Shown: piece after piece, positions 19,274 to 26,921 of the stretch
Layout: each line of letters begins with the position of its first letter
Position numbering within the stretch: position 1 is the first letter of the stretch
From: a virus
Reading direction: 5' to 3' (one strand)
Virus record (IMG/VR): IMGVR_UViG_3300025104_000002
Location: 1-51,786 of that record
DNA: 51,786 nucleotides
Made by a program: the position numbers and the translations under genes
Notes under the pieces: generated by a model
Database searches by the model: none
What the model was told of the DNA's origin: nothing
Seen by the model: the letters and a program-made list of their open reading frames with translations, nothing else

Positions 19274-21247
19274 TCATTTGATTATGTATTGAAAAATGAA
19301 ATAAACGTCATTTGCAACTGTGTTAGTAGATCGGAAGCGAAGTATCGCGGCGTTGTTGCTGGTGTCCGCAGTTATAACATATACCAAACCGTAAGTTGAA
19401 TTCCCCAATCCTATTACATCGAATTGTTCGTTTGTAAAATCTGAGGCTATTGGTAGGGATATCCTAAGTTCCGTTAGAATCCCCGATGTCGCTGGCGTGA
19501 CAAAAAATTTTCCTCTCACAGTCACCACATTACCATCCCGCCGAAATTGACAGGGGTGTGTGATATAAGACGCCACGTTGGTGACCGCAGTCAACGTTGG
19601 TGTATAGATACTCCCGCCTGGGGTTGTGTTTGTCGCACCAGCGGGGTTATAAACCACGCCCATCGTCCCGGTCGAATAGTTATAGCCAATCACCTCGTTG
19701 TTCGTAGTTCCGGCACCAAGAAATATCGCATACGTATGCGTCGTTCCAGATACGCGGTTACTGGAAATGGTTATTCCGGACGATTGATCATCCACCCTTA
19801 TCGCAGCCCCGATGCCTAACGACCCACTGAGTAAAACATTCGCATCTATTACGACGTTGCTGTTGACGGTGCCATTGTGACAAGACGTAATCCCGTGACC
19901 CGCTTCTTTATACAACGCAATCCCGTTATACGCGGTATTTTTTGTCACGTTCCCGGTGACAGAAAAGTTTCTGGCATCCGATACCGCTATGCCGTAATAG
20001 TGTGACACGGTATCGACGATGTTGTTTGATATGGTAAAGTTATAGTTTACTCCGCTTCTTCCGTTACACCAAATACCTACATGTTTTACGGAATTGATAC
20101 TGTTGTTAGAAACGTGGAAGTCATGACATGGTGCCGCGATATTACTCGTAGTTGTTCCGGTCATCAGGATACCATATATGCCAATACCCGCGCCTTCGAT
20201 GATATTGCCTGTTATGTTGAAGTGATGACTACCTTCCCACTGGTCGATCACCCCGTCGTGGTACGCAACAGAATCTGTTGAACTGATTTCGATGTAGTTA
20301 TTGCTGACTTCGTAGTATGAACACCCAATTGAGGCTACGGCAGCGCCTGGGGTCTTGAACCAGCAGTTTGAGATGGTGTAGTTGCTTGAGTCGATCAGCG
20401 AAATCGCCCGAACACCAGCCAAGAATGTTGTGATCCCAGAGCAATCGAATTTCAGATTCAAAATCGAAAATCCAGTTTTGCCTTGTGCAGAAAACTGTCT
20501 TTGTCCATTCACCACACCACCACTAGCAAGCGTCACGGACTTGATAACTGACCCCGCGCCGTCTCCAAAATACAAGGTGTTGGATTGGATATTGATTGCG
20601 TCTGAAACCAGATAAACTCCGCTCGGGAAATACAACGCTTTACCGATAGCGGCCAAAGAAGCGGCATTGATGGCCGCCGTGTCATCCGTCACTCCATCCC
20701 CGACAGCACCAAAGTCCTTGACGCTCACCCACTCACGCATCTTATCCTGCACAGTGCGGGTGACAGCGCCGGTGCCTGCGGGGAGATAGCCGACCAGCGC
20801 AGCGCCGCTGTTGGCGGCAAGCTGAGTGAACGCAACTTTTTCGGAGTCAACTTCCGCAAGTGCGGCCTGGACATTTGTAGATGAAATCCCGCCCACGGGG
20901 GTGAAGGCAATTTCAGATGCCTGATCTTTGGTCGCCACCTTGTCGTCGATTGCGTCGAGAACGGACCGCGCAGTCACACGCAACTCGATCCGGCTCCCGG
21001 CAGGAAACGACAGTGCAGACGTACCCTCCTGTGCGCGGACAATCGTAAGCAGATCACCGCTCCGGGCCGTGACCTTGACGATCTCCGACGCCCCAGCAAT
21101 CGGTGAGATCGTCGCGTAGAAATACTCGCCGGAAGACAGCGTTGGGAAGTTCGCCCCGGTACCTGTTGTGAGTACCGCCGTCGTGTCAGAGTTGCTAATT
21201 GCGGAATGCAAAAACCCGAAGGCGTTATTCTTGAGGACGACAGGCAT
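19274..21247 (-). CDS. Tailspike, right-handed beta-helix
   Basis: The 657-residue protein begins with a short virion-binding region; residues 10-110 form a beta-rich module ending near VTARSVLDAIDD. It then shows the pectate-lyase-like signature VKDFGAVGDGVTDDTAAINAA at about 170-190, followed by many short Asn/Gly/Ser-rich beta-helix rungs (SNNYIEIS, ITGNIIEGAG, VSNNSINS). This is the usual build of capsular or O-antigen depolymerising tailspikes, and a receptor-recognition role is likely. The catalytic residues cannot be assigned. Its base composition is visibly more AT-rich than flanking genes, which fits frequent horizontal exchange of host-recognition proteins. Confidence 0.85.
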   Translation of the reverse strand: MPVVLKNNAFGFLHSAISNSDTTAVLTTGTGANFPTLSSGEYFYATISPIAGASEIVKVTARSGDLLTIVRAQEGTSALSFPAGSRIELRVTARSVLDAIDDKVATKDQASEIAFTPVGGISSTNVQAALAEVDSEKVAFTQLAANSGAALVGYLPAGTGAVTRTVQDKMREWVSVKDFGAVGDGVTDDTAAINAASLAAIGKALYFPSGVYLVSDAINIQSNTLYFGDGAGSVIKSVTLASGGVVNGQRQFSAQGKTGFSILNLKFDCSGITTFLAGVRAISLIDSSNYTISNCWFKTPGAAVASIGCSYYEVSNNYIEISSTDSVAYHDGVIDQWEGSHHFNITGNIIEGAGIGIYGILMTGTTTSNIAAPCHDFHVSNNSINSVKHVGIWCNGRSGVNYNFTISNNIVDTVSHYYGIAVSDARNFSVTGNVTKNTAYNGIALYKEAGHGITSCHNGTVNSNVVIDANVLLSGSLGIGAAIRVDDQSSGITISSNRVSGTTHTYAIFLGAGTTNNEVIGYNYSTGTMGVVYNPAGATNTTPGGSIYTPTLTAVTNVASYITHPCQFRRDGNVVTVRGKFFVTPATSGILTELRISLPIASDFTNEQFDVIGLGNSTYGLVYVITADTSNNAAILRFRSTNTVANDVYFIFQYIIK

Positions 21248-21249
21248 AG

Positions 21250-22026
21250 TTAGGCTCCAAAAGGTTGCATACGCACCCGCATGAGTCCACGGGCATTTCC
21301 AAGGTTGGCGCGGGCACGCCGTTCTGCAATCTGAAATACGTACTGCTTGGCATGATATGCAGCAAGCTCACGGTCCGACCACGCCTGATCCGGCAACACT
21401 AGGAGATGCTGCAAAGCGCCGTGCATAATGACCTCTTCGAGTTCATCAAAAATGAACTCCTCCATACCTGTTGCATTGCGCTTGGGTTTGAGCGCCACGA
21501 ACATGCGGCACTGGTAAGTACGCTCGGCATCAGGCAGCGGAAGAATCACATACCGATCTGCGTTGATCTGGGTAATCGCCTGCGGCGTTGAGCCGTCAGC
21601 CAAAGCATCAGCCGGAAGCGTAAGCGACCCCGTGCCACCATTGTACTCTTCTTCGTTGTACTGCATACTGTTGAACTGACCGCCGTAATTGCCAGCCCAA
21701 ACCGCTTGTGGGTTCACGCCGCTGAACAAGTCCGCCCACTGCGGGTACAACTCGATAGCTTTTTCCATCGTCAATCGCTTCAATGGACGCCCGTTGACCA
21801 CAGCCTCGAACACCGCATGCACGTCAGTGTTAGCCGGTTTGTCGTAGGCGTACTCGCTGACACCGGGCTGAAGGTTGAACAGCGGGACTTGATAACGCCA
21901 GTACAACGTGCGCTCACACGTGCGAATGGCCGCGTCGCGGATGTACTGCACGATGGTAGCGTGCGGGCACCCCGGTACAGAAGCCTGCACACGGGGCACG
22001 AGGGAGGCGAAGGTACGGTCGGCCAT
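21250..22026 (-). CDS. Head-tail connector or tail adaptor protein
   Basis: The 258-residue protein has the pattern of podovirus adaptor proteins: N-terminal helices (TFASLVPRVQASVPGCP), then a beta-rich middle with LTLPADALADGS and YVILPLPDAE, and a C-terminal helix with AERRARANLG. It lies between the tailspike and a second connector-like gene, separated by 1-2 nt on each side. The assignment rests on order and fold-like pattern, not on a diagnostic motif. Confidence 0.6.
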   Translation of the reverse strand: MADRTFASLVPRVQASVPGCPHATIVQYIRDAAIRTCERTLYWRYQVPLFNLQPGVSEYAYDKPANTDVHAVFEAVVNGRPLKRLTMEKAIELYPQWADLFSGVNPQAVWAGNYGGQFNSMQYNEEEYNGGTGSLTLPADALADGSTPQAITQINADRYVILPLPDAERTYQCRMFVALKPKRNATGMEEFIFDELEEVIMHGALQHLLVLPDQAWSDRELAAYHAKQYVFQIAERRARANLGNARGLMRVRMQPFGA

Positions 22027-22027
22027 G

Positions 22028-22672
22028 TCAGATCACCTCCTTGGGACTCATTCCACCAGCTTCGGTGTCCGTGACGACGCGGGACTGAAGATTGACGCCC
22101 AGTGCCTGAACGAACGAGTCTTGGAACAGCTTGGCGCGGCCAGAGTTCACATGCTCGTTGTCGATGGACTCGGCCAAGAACACCACGCCGTCCACGACAA
22201 CCGGGAAGTAGGCGTCGGTGGGGTGGACGATCTCCTGATCCAGCGTGTAGTCAGGTGGCGTCTGGGCGTACTCCCCAACAAGCACAACCCCGGCAGTGGG
22301 TCGGGGGTACACGAAGAACCTGTTGGGGTTGCGCACGTGGCGCATGAAGTTCACAGGCTGGCCGGGTGCTTCGCGCTGCCAGCTTGGGGTCGTGCGATCC
22401 AGTGTCTCGCGGTTGACTTCGGTGACAGCATCGCCGCCCTTGACTTGGAAGATTTCGATCAGCCGTGTCGAGTCTGCGGGGCAGGTCTGAAGCACCGTAT
22501 CCGCCGTTGTAGGGATGTCTCCGATGACGGCGAACAGATCAGGACGAAGCAACACCATGCGCTTGAGCGTCTGATTGACGAAGCCCAGCATCACCGCATC
22601 GCTGTAACGATACGGCGTCTTGGTGTCCTGAATCAGACGACGCGCTTCGGTGATGACTTCGTTGGGTGTCAT
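22028..22672 (-). CDS. Head-tail adaptor (tail tubular A-like)
   Basis: The 214-residue product begins with TPNEVITEARRLIQDTKTPYRYSDAVMLGFVNQTLKRM, a helical N-terminus typical of gatekeeper or tail tubular protein A-like adaptors. A beta-rich segment with FFVYPRPTAG and a C-terminal helix follow. It sits downstream of the capsid genes and upstream of the other adaptor. Its start overlaps the next upstream gene by 4 nt. Confidence 0.65.
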   Translation of the reverse strand: MTPNEVITEARRLIQDTKTPYRYSDAVMLGFVNQTLKRMVLLRPDLFAVIGDIPTTADTVLQTCPADSTRLIEIFQVKGGDAVTEVNRETLDRTTPSWQREAPGQPVNFMRHVRNPNRFFVYPRPTAGVVLVGEYAQTPPDYTLDQEIVHPTDAYFPVVVDGVVFLAESIDNEHVNSGRAKLFQDSFVQALGVNLQSRVVTDTEAGGMSPKEVI

Positions 22673-22950
22673 GCGGGCAGTCCTTTGGAAGCTTCAGCGG
22701 CCAACTCAGGAGAAGTATACGGTGGGGCTTCAGGAATGTCAGCAGTTGACAGGTCGAGCGCCGCTTTGCGCTTGGTAGCGCGTTTGTGGTTTTCCGGTGT
22801 TTCCACGCGATCAGCGACATGCGCAGGAACAAAACGCTCGGGAAAGGCTTCCTGCTCGGTGATCACCTCGCAACCGGGGTTCTTCGCCAGAATCTCGTTG
22901 TAGTCGTACAGGAACCCGTCCTTCTTGACTCGAATGTACATCTTGCTCAT
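22669..22950 (-). CDS. Small late protein of unknown function
   Basis: The product is 93 residues. The N-terminal 45 residues (MYIRVKKDGFLYDYNEILAKN) resemble short head-completion or neck-associated proteins in which a residue-by-residue beta segment precedes a charged tail. The C-terminal half is Ala/Pro/Lys-rich and probably disordered. It is coupled by a 4-nt overlap to the adaptor gene downstream. No family is recognised. Confidence 0.55.
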   Translation of the reverse strand: MSKMYIRVKKDGFLYDYNEILAKNPGCEVITEQEAFPERFVPAHVADRVETPENHKRATKRKAALDLSTADIPEAPPYTSPELAAEASKGLPA

Positions 22951-22983
22951 TTGTTCAGCTTCCTCAGTGGTTGGTAGTCATGA

Positions 22984-24078
22984 TCATCCAATCCGGTTGG
23001 CCGTCAGCACTGCCGACGGGATCGCAGGACAGACAAAAGGAGTCGTCTGCGCCGCTTCATAGTTGAGCGACACGTCGGCACTCTCGGTCGCCCAGTACAC
23101 CTCAACGTACTGCCCCGCCGTGACACGCACAACCGTGTTGAAAGTAAAGAAGCCGGTACCGCCCGCGCCGCTGGCGGGCACGACAATCCAGGTCGCGGAG
23201 TTGGGTATGTCGGTGCCATTGCGCCTAAGCCAGAACGTCACCTTGCAGTTGGCGGTCCCGGCGTTGAGTAACTGGGTGCTGAAGTAAACATCGTAGTCGC
23301 CTGCGGCGGCGAACGTAATCCGGCTGTTGGACGCTACCGTGATGCCGGTGTTCATGGCACCCGAGTTGTTGAACGTCACAGCCGTCGCTGTGTTCGCCGC
23401 AGCAGTCTGATCCTGCGTGGAGAAGAACTGACCGTAGGCCCGGTTCGTAATCGTGTTGAACGGTACCTTGCCGCTGATTACGTCGATGTTGGTGATATTG
23501 ACCTCACCCGTGCCTTTGGGCGTGATGTTGATGTCGATGTTGGTGTCGGTGCCGTCTGCGGCCAGCGTGTTGCCGTTCAAGTTGCAGCCTGCCGCCGTCG
23601 CGCTGGTCGCCAATGTCGTAGCCTTGACCAGCGTCATACCGGAAAACGAGCCGGTGAGTGCGACGTTGGTGATCGTACCCCCCGTGATGACGACGTTGTT
23701 CGAGTTTTGCGTAGCCATCGTGCCGAGGCCGAGATTGGTGCGGGCACCAGCCGCCGTCGAAGCCCCCGTGCCGCCGTCTGCAATGGCGAGGTCAGTGATG
23801 TTGGTGATGGAGCCGCCCGTTATGGCGACCTTGGACATAACGACCGAACCCGTGCCGTTGGGCGACAGGTTGAGGTCCCCGTTGGTGTCCAGCGTGCGGA
23901 TCGTGTTGCCAGTCAACTGTACGTTGCCGACCGAAGCCGAAATGGTACCGAGCTTGAACGCGGTAACAACCCCAGTACCGCTGTAGACCGGCTTCTCAGT
24001 CGCGGTCGGACCACCGTCAACGTGGAGCAGTTGACCGAATGTGCTGGCAATAGTGGAGCCAGTGAGGTTGGTCGGCAT
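22984..24078 (-). CDS. Fibre-like or head-decoration protein with C1q-like end
   Basis: The 364-residue protein has a Thr/Gly/Asn-rich N-terminal half with repeats reminiscent of fibre shafts (ITGGSITNITDLAIADGGTG and a later VITGGTITNVALTG). The C-terminal 130 residues (from NRAYGQFFSTQDQTA) have the look of a trimeric C1q/TNF-like jelly roll: SRITFAAAGDYDVYFS, then VTFWLRRNGTDI and VRVTAGQYVEVYW. Such domains often form trimers on virion fibres. It sits between head and connector genes, so it could decorate the capsid or form a head fibre. Confidence 0.65.
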   Translation of the reverse strand: MPTNLTGSTIASTFGQLLHVDGGPTATEKPVYSGTGVVTAFKLGTISASVGNVQLTGNTIRTLDTNGDLNLSPNGTGSVVMSKVAITGGSITNITDLAIADGGTGASTAAGARTNLGLGTMATQNSNNVVITGGTITNVALTGSFSGMTLVKATTLATSATAAGCNLNGNTLAADGTDTNIDINITPKGTGEVNITNIDVISGKVPFNTITNRAYGQFFSTQDQTAAANTATAVTFNNSGAMNTGITVASNSRITFAAAGDYDVYFSTQLLNAGTANCKVTFWLRRNGTDIPNSATWIVVPASGAGGTGFFTFNTVVRVTAGQYVEVYWATESADVSLNYEAAQTTPFVCPAIPSAVLTANRIG

Positions 24079-24094
24079 CCGTGATCTCCTTGAA

Positions 24095-24116
24095 GACAGG
24101 GGCCGAAGCCCCTGTC
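24095..24116 (-). terminator. UUCG-loop hairpin
   Basis: A perfect 9-bp stem (GACAGGGGC with GCCCCTGTC) encloses a 4-nt loop that reads TTCG on the transcribed minus strand, the very stable UUCG tetraloop. No long U-run follows, so it may be a partial terminator or an mRNA-stabilising structure after the 24132-24605 gene. Confidence 0.5.
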
Positions 24117-24131
24117 AGTCTACATCGCCCC

Positions 24132-24605
24132 TTACTGGGTAACGTCAACCAGTTCTGCGAAGACTCGAACCACAGCGGTGCTAGGAACAGCGGTACCGAT
24201 GGTGATATCGATTGTGTCCACATTCGAGTACAGCTTGCCACCGCTCAGGGGCGGGGCGAATGCACCAGCGTTCAGCACCGGGACGCCACCAAACACGCCG
24301 GTGGACGACACAGCTTGTGCGGCCAGATAGCCAGCGGGAGCCGAGCCATCACCGATGCTAATGGTGCCAGACGTAGCAGTCTTATGGACTTGCAGACCGA
24401 CGTTGCGAACGACGGTGCCAGCCGGGACAGGCAGAACTTCGAGTACGTCGTTTGCGGCCAGTGCGGGGGCACCAGCAGCAGCGCGTGCAGCGATGATCTT
24501 GGGGAAGTCCAGAACGACGGAGACGACGGAAGAACGGTTGGTGCCCTTGGCAGGCACAGCAGCAGAGCCTTTGTCAAAGCCCAGAGAGTCGGTGTAGGTA
24601 GCCAT
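24132..24605 (-). CDS. Putative head decoration protein
   Basis: The 157-residue product is rich in Ala, Val, Thr and Gly with alternating strands (VVRNVGLQVHKTATSGTISI) and no catalytic motif. It lies immediately downstream of the major capsid gene and is flanked by two stable hairpins, which fits an abundantly expressed capsid-associated protein. It could be a capsid cement protein. Confidence 0.6.
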   Translation of the reverse strand: MATYTDSLGFDKGSAAVPAKGTNRSSVVSVVLDFPKIIAARAAAGAPALAANDVLEVLPVPAGTVVRNVGLQVHKTATSGTISIGDGSAPAGYLAAQAVSSTGVFGGVPVLNAGAFAPPLSGGKLYSNVDTIDITIGTAVPSTAVVRVFAELVDVTQ

Positions 24606-24633
24606 TTCGGTATCCTTTCAAGCGAATTGCGAA

Positions 24634-24651
24634 GGGGGGCCGAAGCCCCCC
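24634..24651 (-). terminator. UUCG-loop hairpin after major capsid gene
   Basis: A perfect 7-bp G/C stem (GGGGGGC with GCCCCCC) again has a loop reading TTCG on the minus strand. It lies 7 nt past the stop of the major capsid gene. Lack of a U-tract suggests attenuation or protection from 3' exonucleases rather than full termination. Confidence 0.5.
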
Positions 24652-24657
24652 AGTTCA

Positions 24658-25596
24658 TCAAGCCAGCGTGACCACAGCAGTGGCCAACGCTTCAGGCTTA
24701 ATTACCTTGTAGCCGTAGACTTGCAGACCACGGATGATGTTGCCGAAGGTGGTCTCGCTGCGGAGGGTTTCCATGTTCGTCATCTGCGACGCGAAGGTGA
24801 GACCCATCTTGTGCCCAGCGATGATGCTGTACTTGGTAGCCGCGCCGGTACCCGAACGATTCAGGTTATGGCTGACATACACCGTGAAGCGGTCGATCAT
24901 GCCGAGGCGACCGTTGCGAACGATGGAGGTGCCGTCGCCAGTCAGCGAAGCGTCCTTCAGTTCAGACTTCTTGATCAGGCCAGCCATCTTGGCGGGGATG
25001 ACCACGAAGCGGTCTTGCTCAGGGACATTGGCCTCGTCCAGCACGGTACCCATATCCACTAGCAGATCGATAACCGCAGTGGTGCTCGAAGCGCCGTCCT
25101 TGGTCACGGTCAGGGGGGACGCAACGGTGCCGAGGTCGAACGAGCCGGAGATGCGGCCAGCGGTAGCACCCTTGTTGAAGGCGTCCACGTCGGGCAACAG
25201 GTCGGTCAGCACGCGGGTGTCGATCTTGATCTTCATACGCTCGGAAGCGTCCTTCGACCAAGCATCCATCAGGTTGATATCCGACTGAACCTTGTCCACA
25301 TCGTCCTCAACGCAGGCGAAGTACTCGCCCTTGTCGATGACCAGTTGAATCTTCGGCTTGTCGGGATTCTCTACGGTCAGGGTTTGACCCTTCACATAGT
25401 CTCGGATGGTGATCTCCGGCGTGGTGCGGATGTTCACAGTGTCACCGAACTGGCGAATCTCGCCCTCGTAGTCGGTGTTCGAGATCGCTGCGAGCACAGT
25501 GGCGTCGTAGAAGTTCTCGATGAGCTTGCCGCTCCAGATTTCGGGGATGAAGTTGCCCGAGTAGTTCGGGCGACCGGATGCAACAGGGAAAGACAT
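24658..25596 (-). CDS. Major capsid protein
   Basis: The 312-residue protein matches podovirus major capsid proteins in size, position after the scaffold gene and sequence style. The N-terminus carries NFIPEIWSGKLIENFYDATVLAA and the middle has DTVNIRTTPEITIRDY, then a YFACVEDDVDKVQSD loop and the AKMAGLIKKSELKDAS segment. An HK97 fold is expected. A strong hairpin follows the gene, consistent with a stable high-copy message. Confidence 0.9.
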   Translation of the reverse strand: MSFPVASGRPNYSGNFIPEIWSGKLIENFYDATVLAAISNTDYEGEIRQFGDTVNIRTTPEITIRDYVKGQTLTVENPDKPKIQLVIDKGEYFACVEDDVDKVQSDINLMDAWSKDASERMKIKIDTRVLTDLLPDVDAFNKGATAGRISGSFDLGTVASPLTVTKDGASSTTAVIDLLVDMGTVLDEANVPEQDRFVVIPAKMAGLIKKSELKDASLTGDGTSIVRNGRLGMIDRFTVYVSHNLNRSGTGAATKYSIIAGHKMGLTFASQMTNMETLRSETTFGNIIRGLQVYGYKVIKPEALATAVVTLA

Positions 25597-25612
25597 GATG
25601 AAACTCCTTTAA

Positions 25613-26659
25613 TCAGGCTACGATGCGACCTTCGCGCTGTGCGGTGAAGATGTCGCGTTCGATGCGGTCGCGCTCCTGCTCCCGGCCTTTGTACTTACCC
25701 GAACGAACGGCGTCGAAAAACGTCCGAATATCGTCACGTGTGTACGTCTTGCCTTTGGAGGTAGCCGGTGTGCCGGTGCTCTTTGAGCGTCCGGGTGCCA
25801 CCTGCCGCTCCAGTTCGGAGCCAGCAACACGACCAGTGGATTGAGCAACAAGGGCTTGTCCAGTCTTTTCAAGCCATGTGTGGAAAAAGTTCGCAACTCG
25901 GCGGGCGTCCAAAGCACGTTGGGCGTCGTCAAGGTAGGTCTGGCGGGTGATGCCAGTCAGCGGATCGACCTCCAGCAGCCACGACTGGAAATCCGGGTTC
26001 CCGTTCACTTCACGGAAGTTCGGCACCAGTGCGGCAAGGTCGGCCCAGAACTGTTGCTCGGCGTTCAACTGCTGGCGCTGGACCACGGCTTGCACCTGCG
26101 GCACCACGTTCACCTGCATCTGCCGCAGCGCCTGCTCAACGGCGGCAAGGCGTTGGACCACGGGGATAAGTTCCTCGCGGGACACCTTGCGCATCATGTC
26201 AATCGACTCGCCGTATTCCTCAACATCTTTCTCAGTGACAAGCTGGATGGCTTGCTGTGATACCGACGTTGTAGAGGCTTGCGACTGAGCAGACAGCGTA
26301 GCCAACAACTGTTCCATCTGCTGCAAACGCTGAGCCAACTCGCGGTTCTGCTGGTGCAGACGCGGGACTTCAGCGTTGTACATACCTTGGAGCGTGCGCC
26401 ATTTCTGGGCATACGTCTCCGAGTTGGGATCATCTCCCGGCACGTTTCCTGTGTCGGTACTGCGCTCACTCCCCGACACGGGGGCAGCAGTCTTCGGCGC
26501 AGAGGTACCGTCGGCGTTGTTTTGGGTCGCAGGATCACCAGCCGGATCAGTGCCATCGGCAGGAGCGTTGTCCGTGCCTGTGTTGTCGTCCGGGTTGAGT
26601 TGTTGATACAACTGCTGAACCGCCTCGGTCTGCTTGCGAATCTGCTCTGGAAGTGCCAT
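25613..26659 (-). CDS. Scaffold protein
   Basis: The 348-residue product is acidic and low-complexity in its first third (Asp/Thr/Pro/Ala-rich, DNTGTDNAPADGTDPAGD), then a long coiled coil (LHQQNRELAQRLQQMEQLLA), and a basic C-terminal region (GKYKGREQERDRIERDI). This is the classic scaffold layout, with a basic tail that binds the capsid shell. It lies between the portal and capsid genes, the usual position. Confidence 0.8.
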   Translation of the reverse strand: MALPEQIRKQTEAVQQLYQQLNPDDNTGTDNAPADGTDPAGDPATQNNADGTSAPKTAAPVSGSERSTDTGNVPGDDPNSETYAQKWRTLQGMYNAEVPRLHQQNRELAQRLQQMEQLLATLSAQSQASTTSVSQQAIQLVTEKDVEEYGESIDMMRKVSREELIPVVQRLAAVEQALRQMQVNVVPQVQAVVQRQQLNAEQQFWADLAALVPNFREVNGNPDFQSWLLEVDPLTGITRQTYLDDAQRALDARRVANFFHTWLEKTGQALVAQSTGRVAGSELERQVAPGRSKSTGTPATSKGKTYTRDDIRTFFDAVRSGKYKGREQERDRIERDIFTAQREGRIVA

Positions 26660-26705
26660 GTTGAACGCTCCTATCGGTGTGCGTGATTAAAGACGGCGAG
26701 TTTCG

Positions 26706-26921
26706 TCATAACTTTGCCGCCAAGGCAGGGGCTTCTTTGGCGAACCTGTACAGTTCACCCAACACCTGACAGCGCCCCTGAAACACTGCCGGTTGGTTGA
26801 TCGCGCTGGGAAGCGTCTCAAGCTCGTGCCGGTACCAGCCCTCCAGCCACTCCAGAAGCTCCGGGTGCTGACGGACGGTAACGGCCAGAGCCTTCGTCAC
26901 TTGCGGATCAGGCTTGATCAT
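26706..26921 (-). CDS. Small protein between portal and scaffold
   Basis: The 71-residue product is helical with a Trp-rich middle (QHPELLEWLEGWYRHELETL). Its start overlaps the end of the portal gene by 4 nt, so translation is probably coupled. Small helical proteins at this position occur in other podoviruses; the function is unknown. Confidence 0.6.
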   Translation of the reverse strand: MIKPDPQVTKALAVTVRQHPELLEWLEGWYRHELETLPSAINQPAVFQGRCQVLGELYRFAKEAPALAAKL

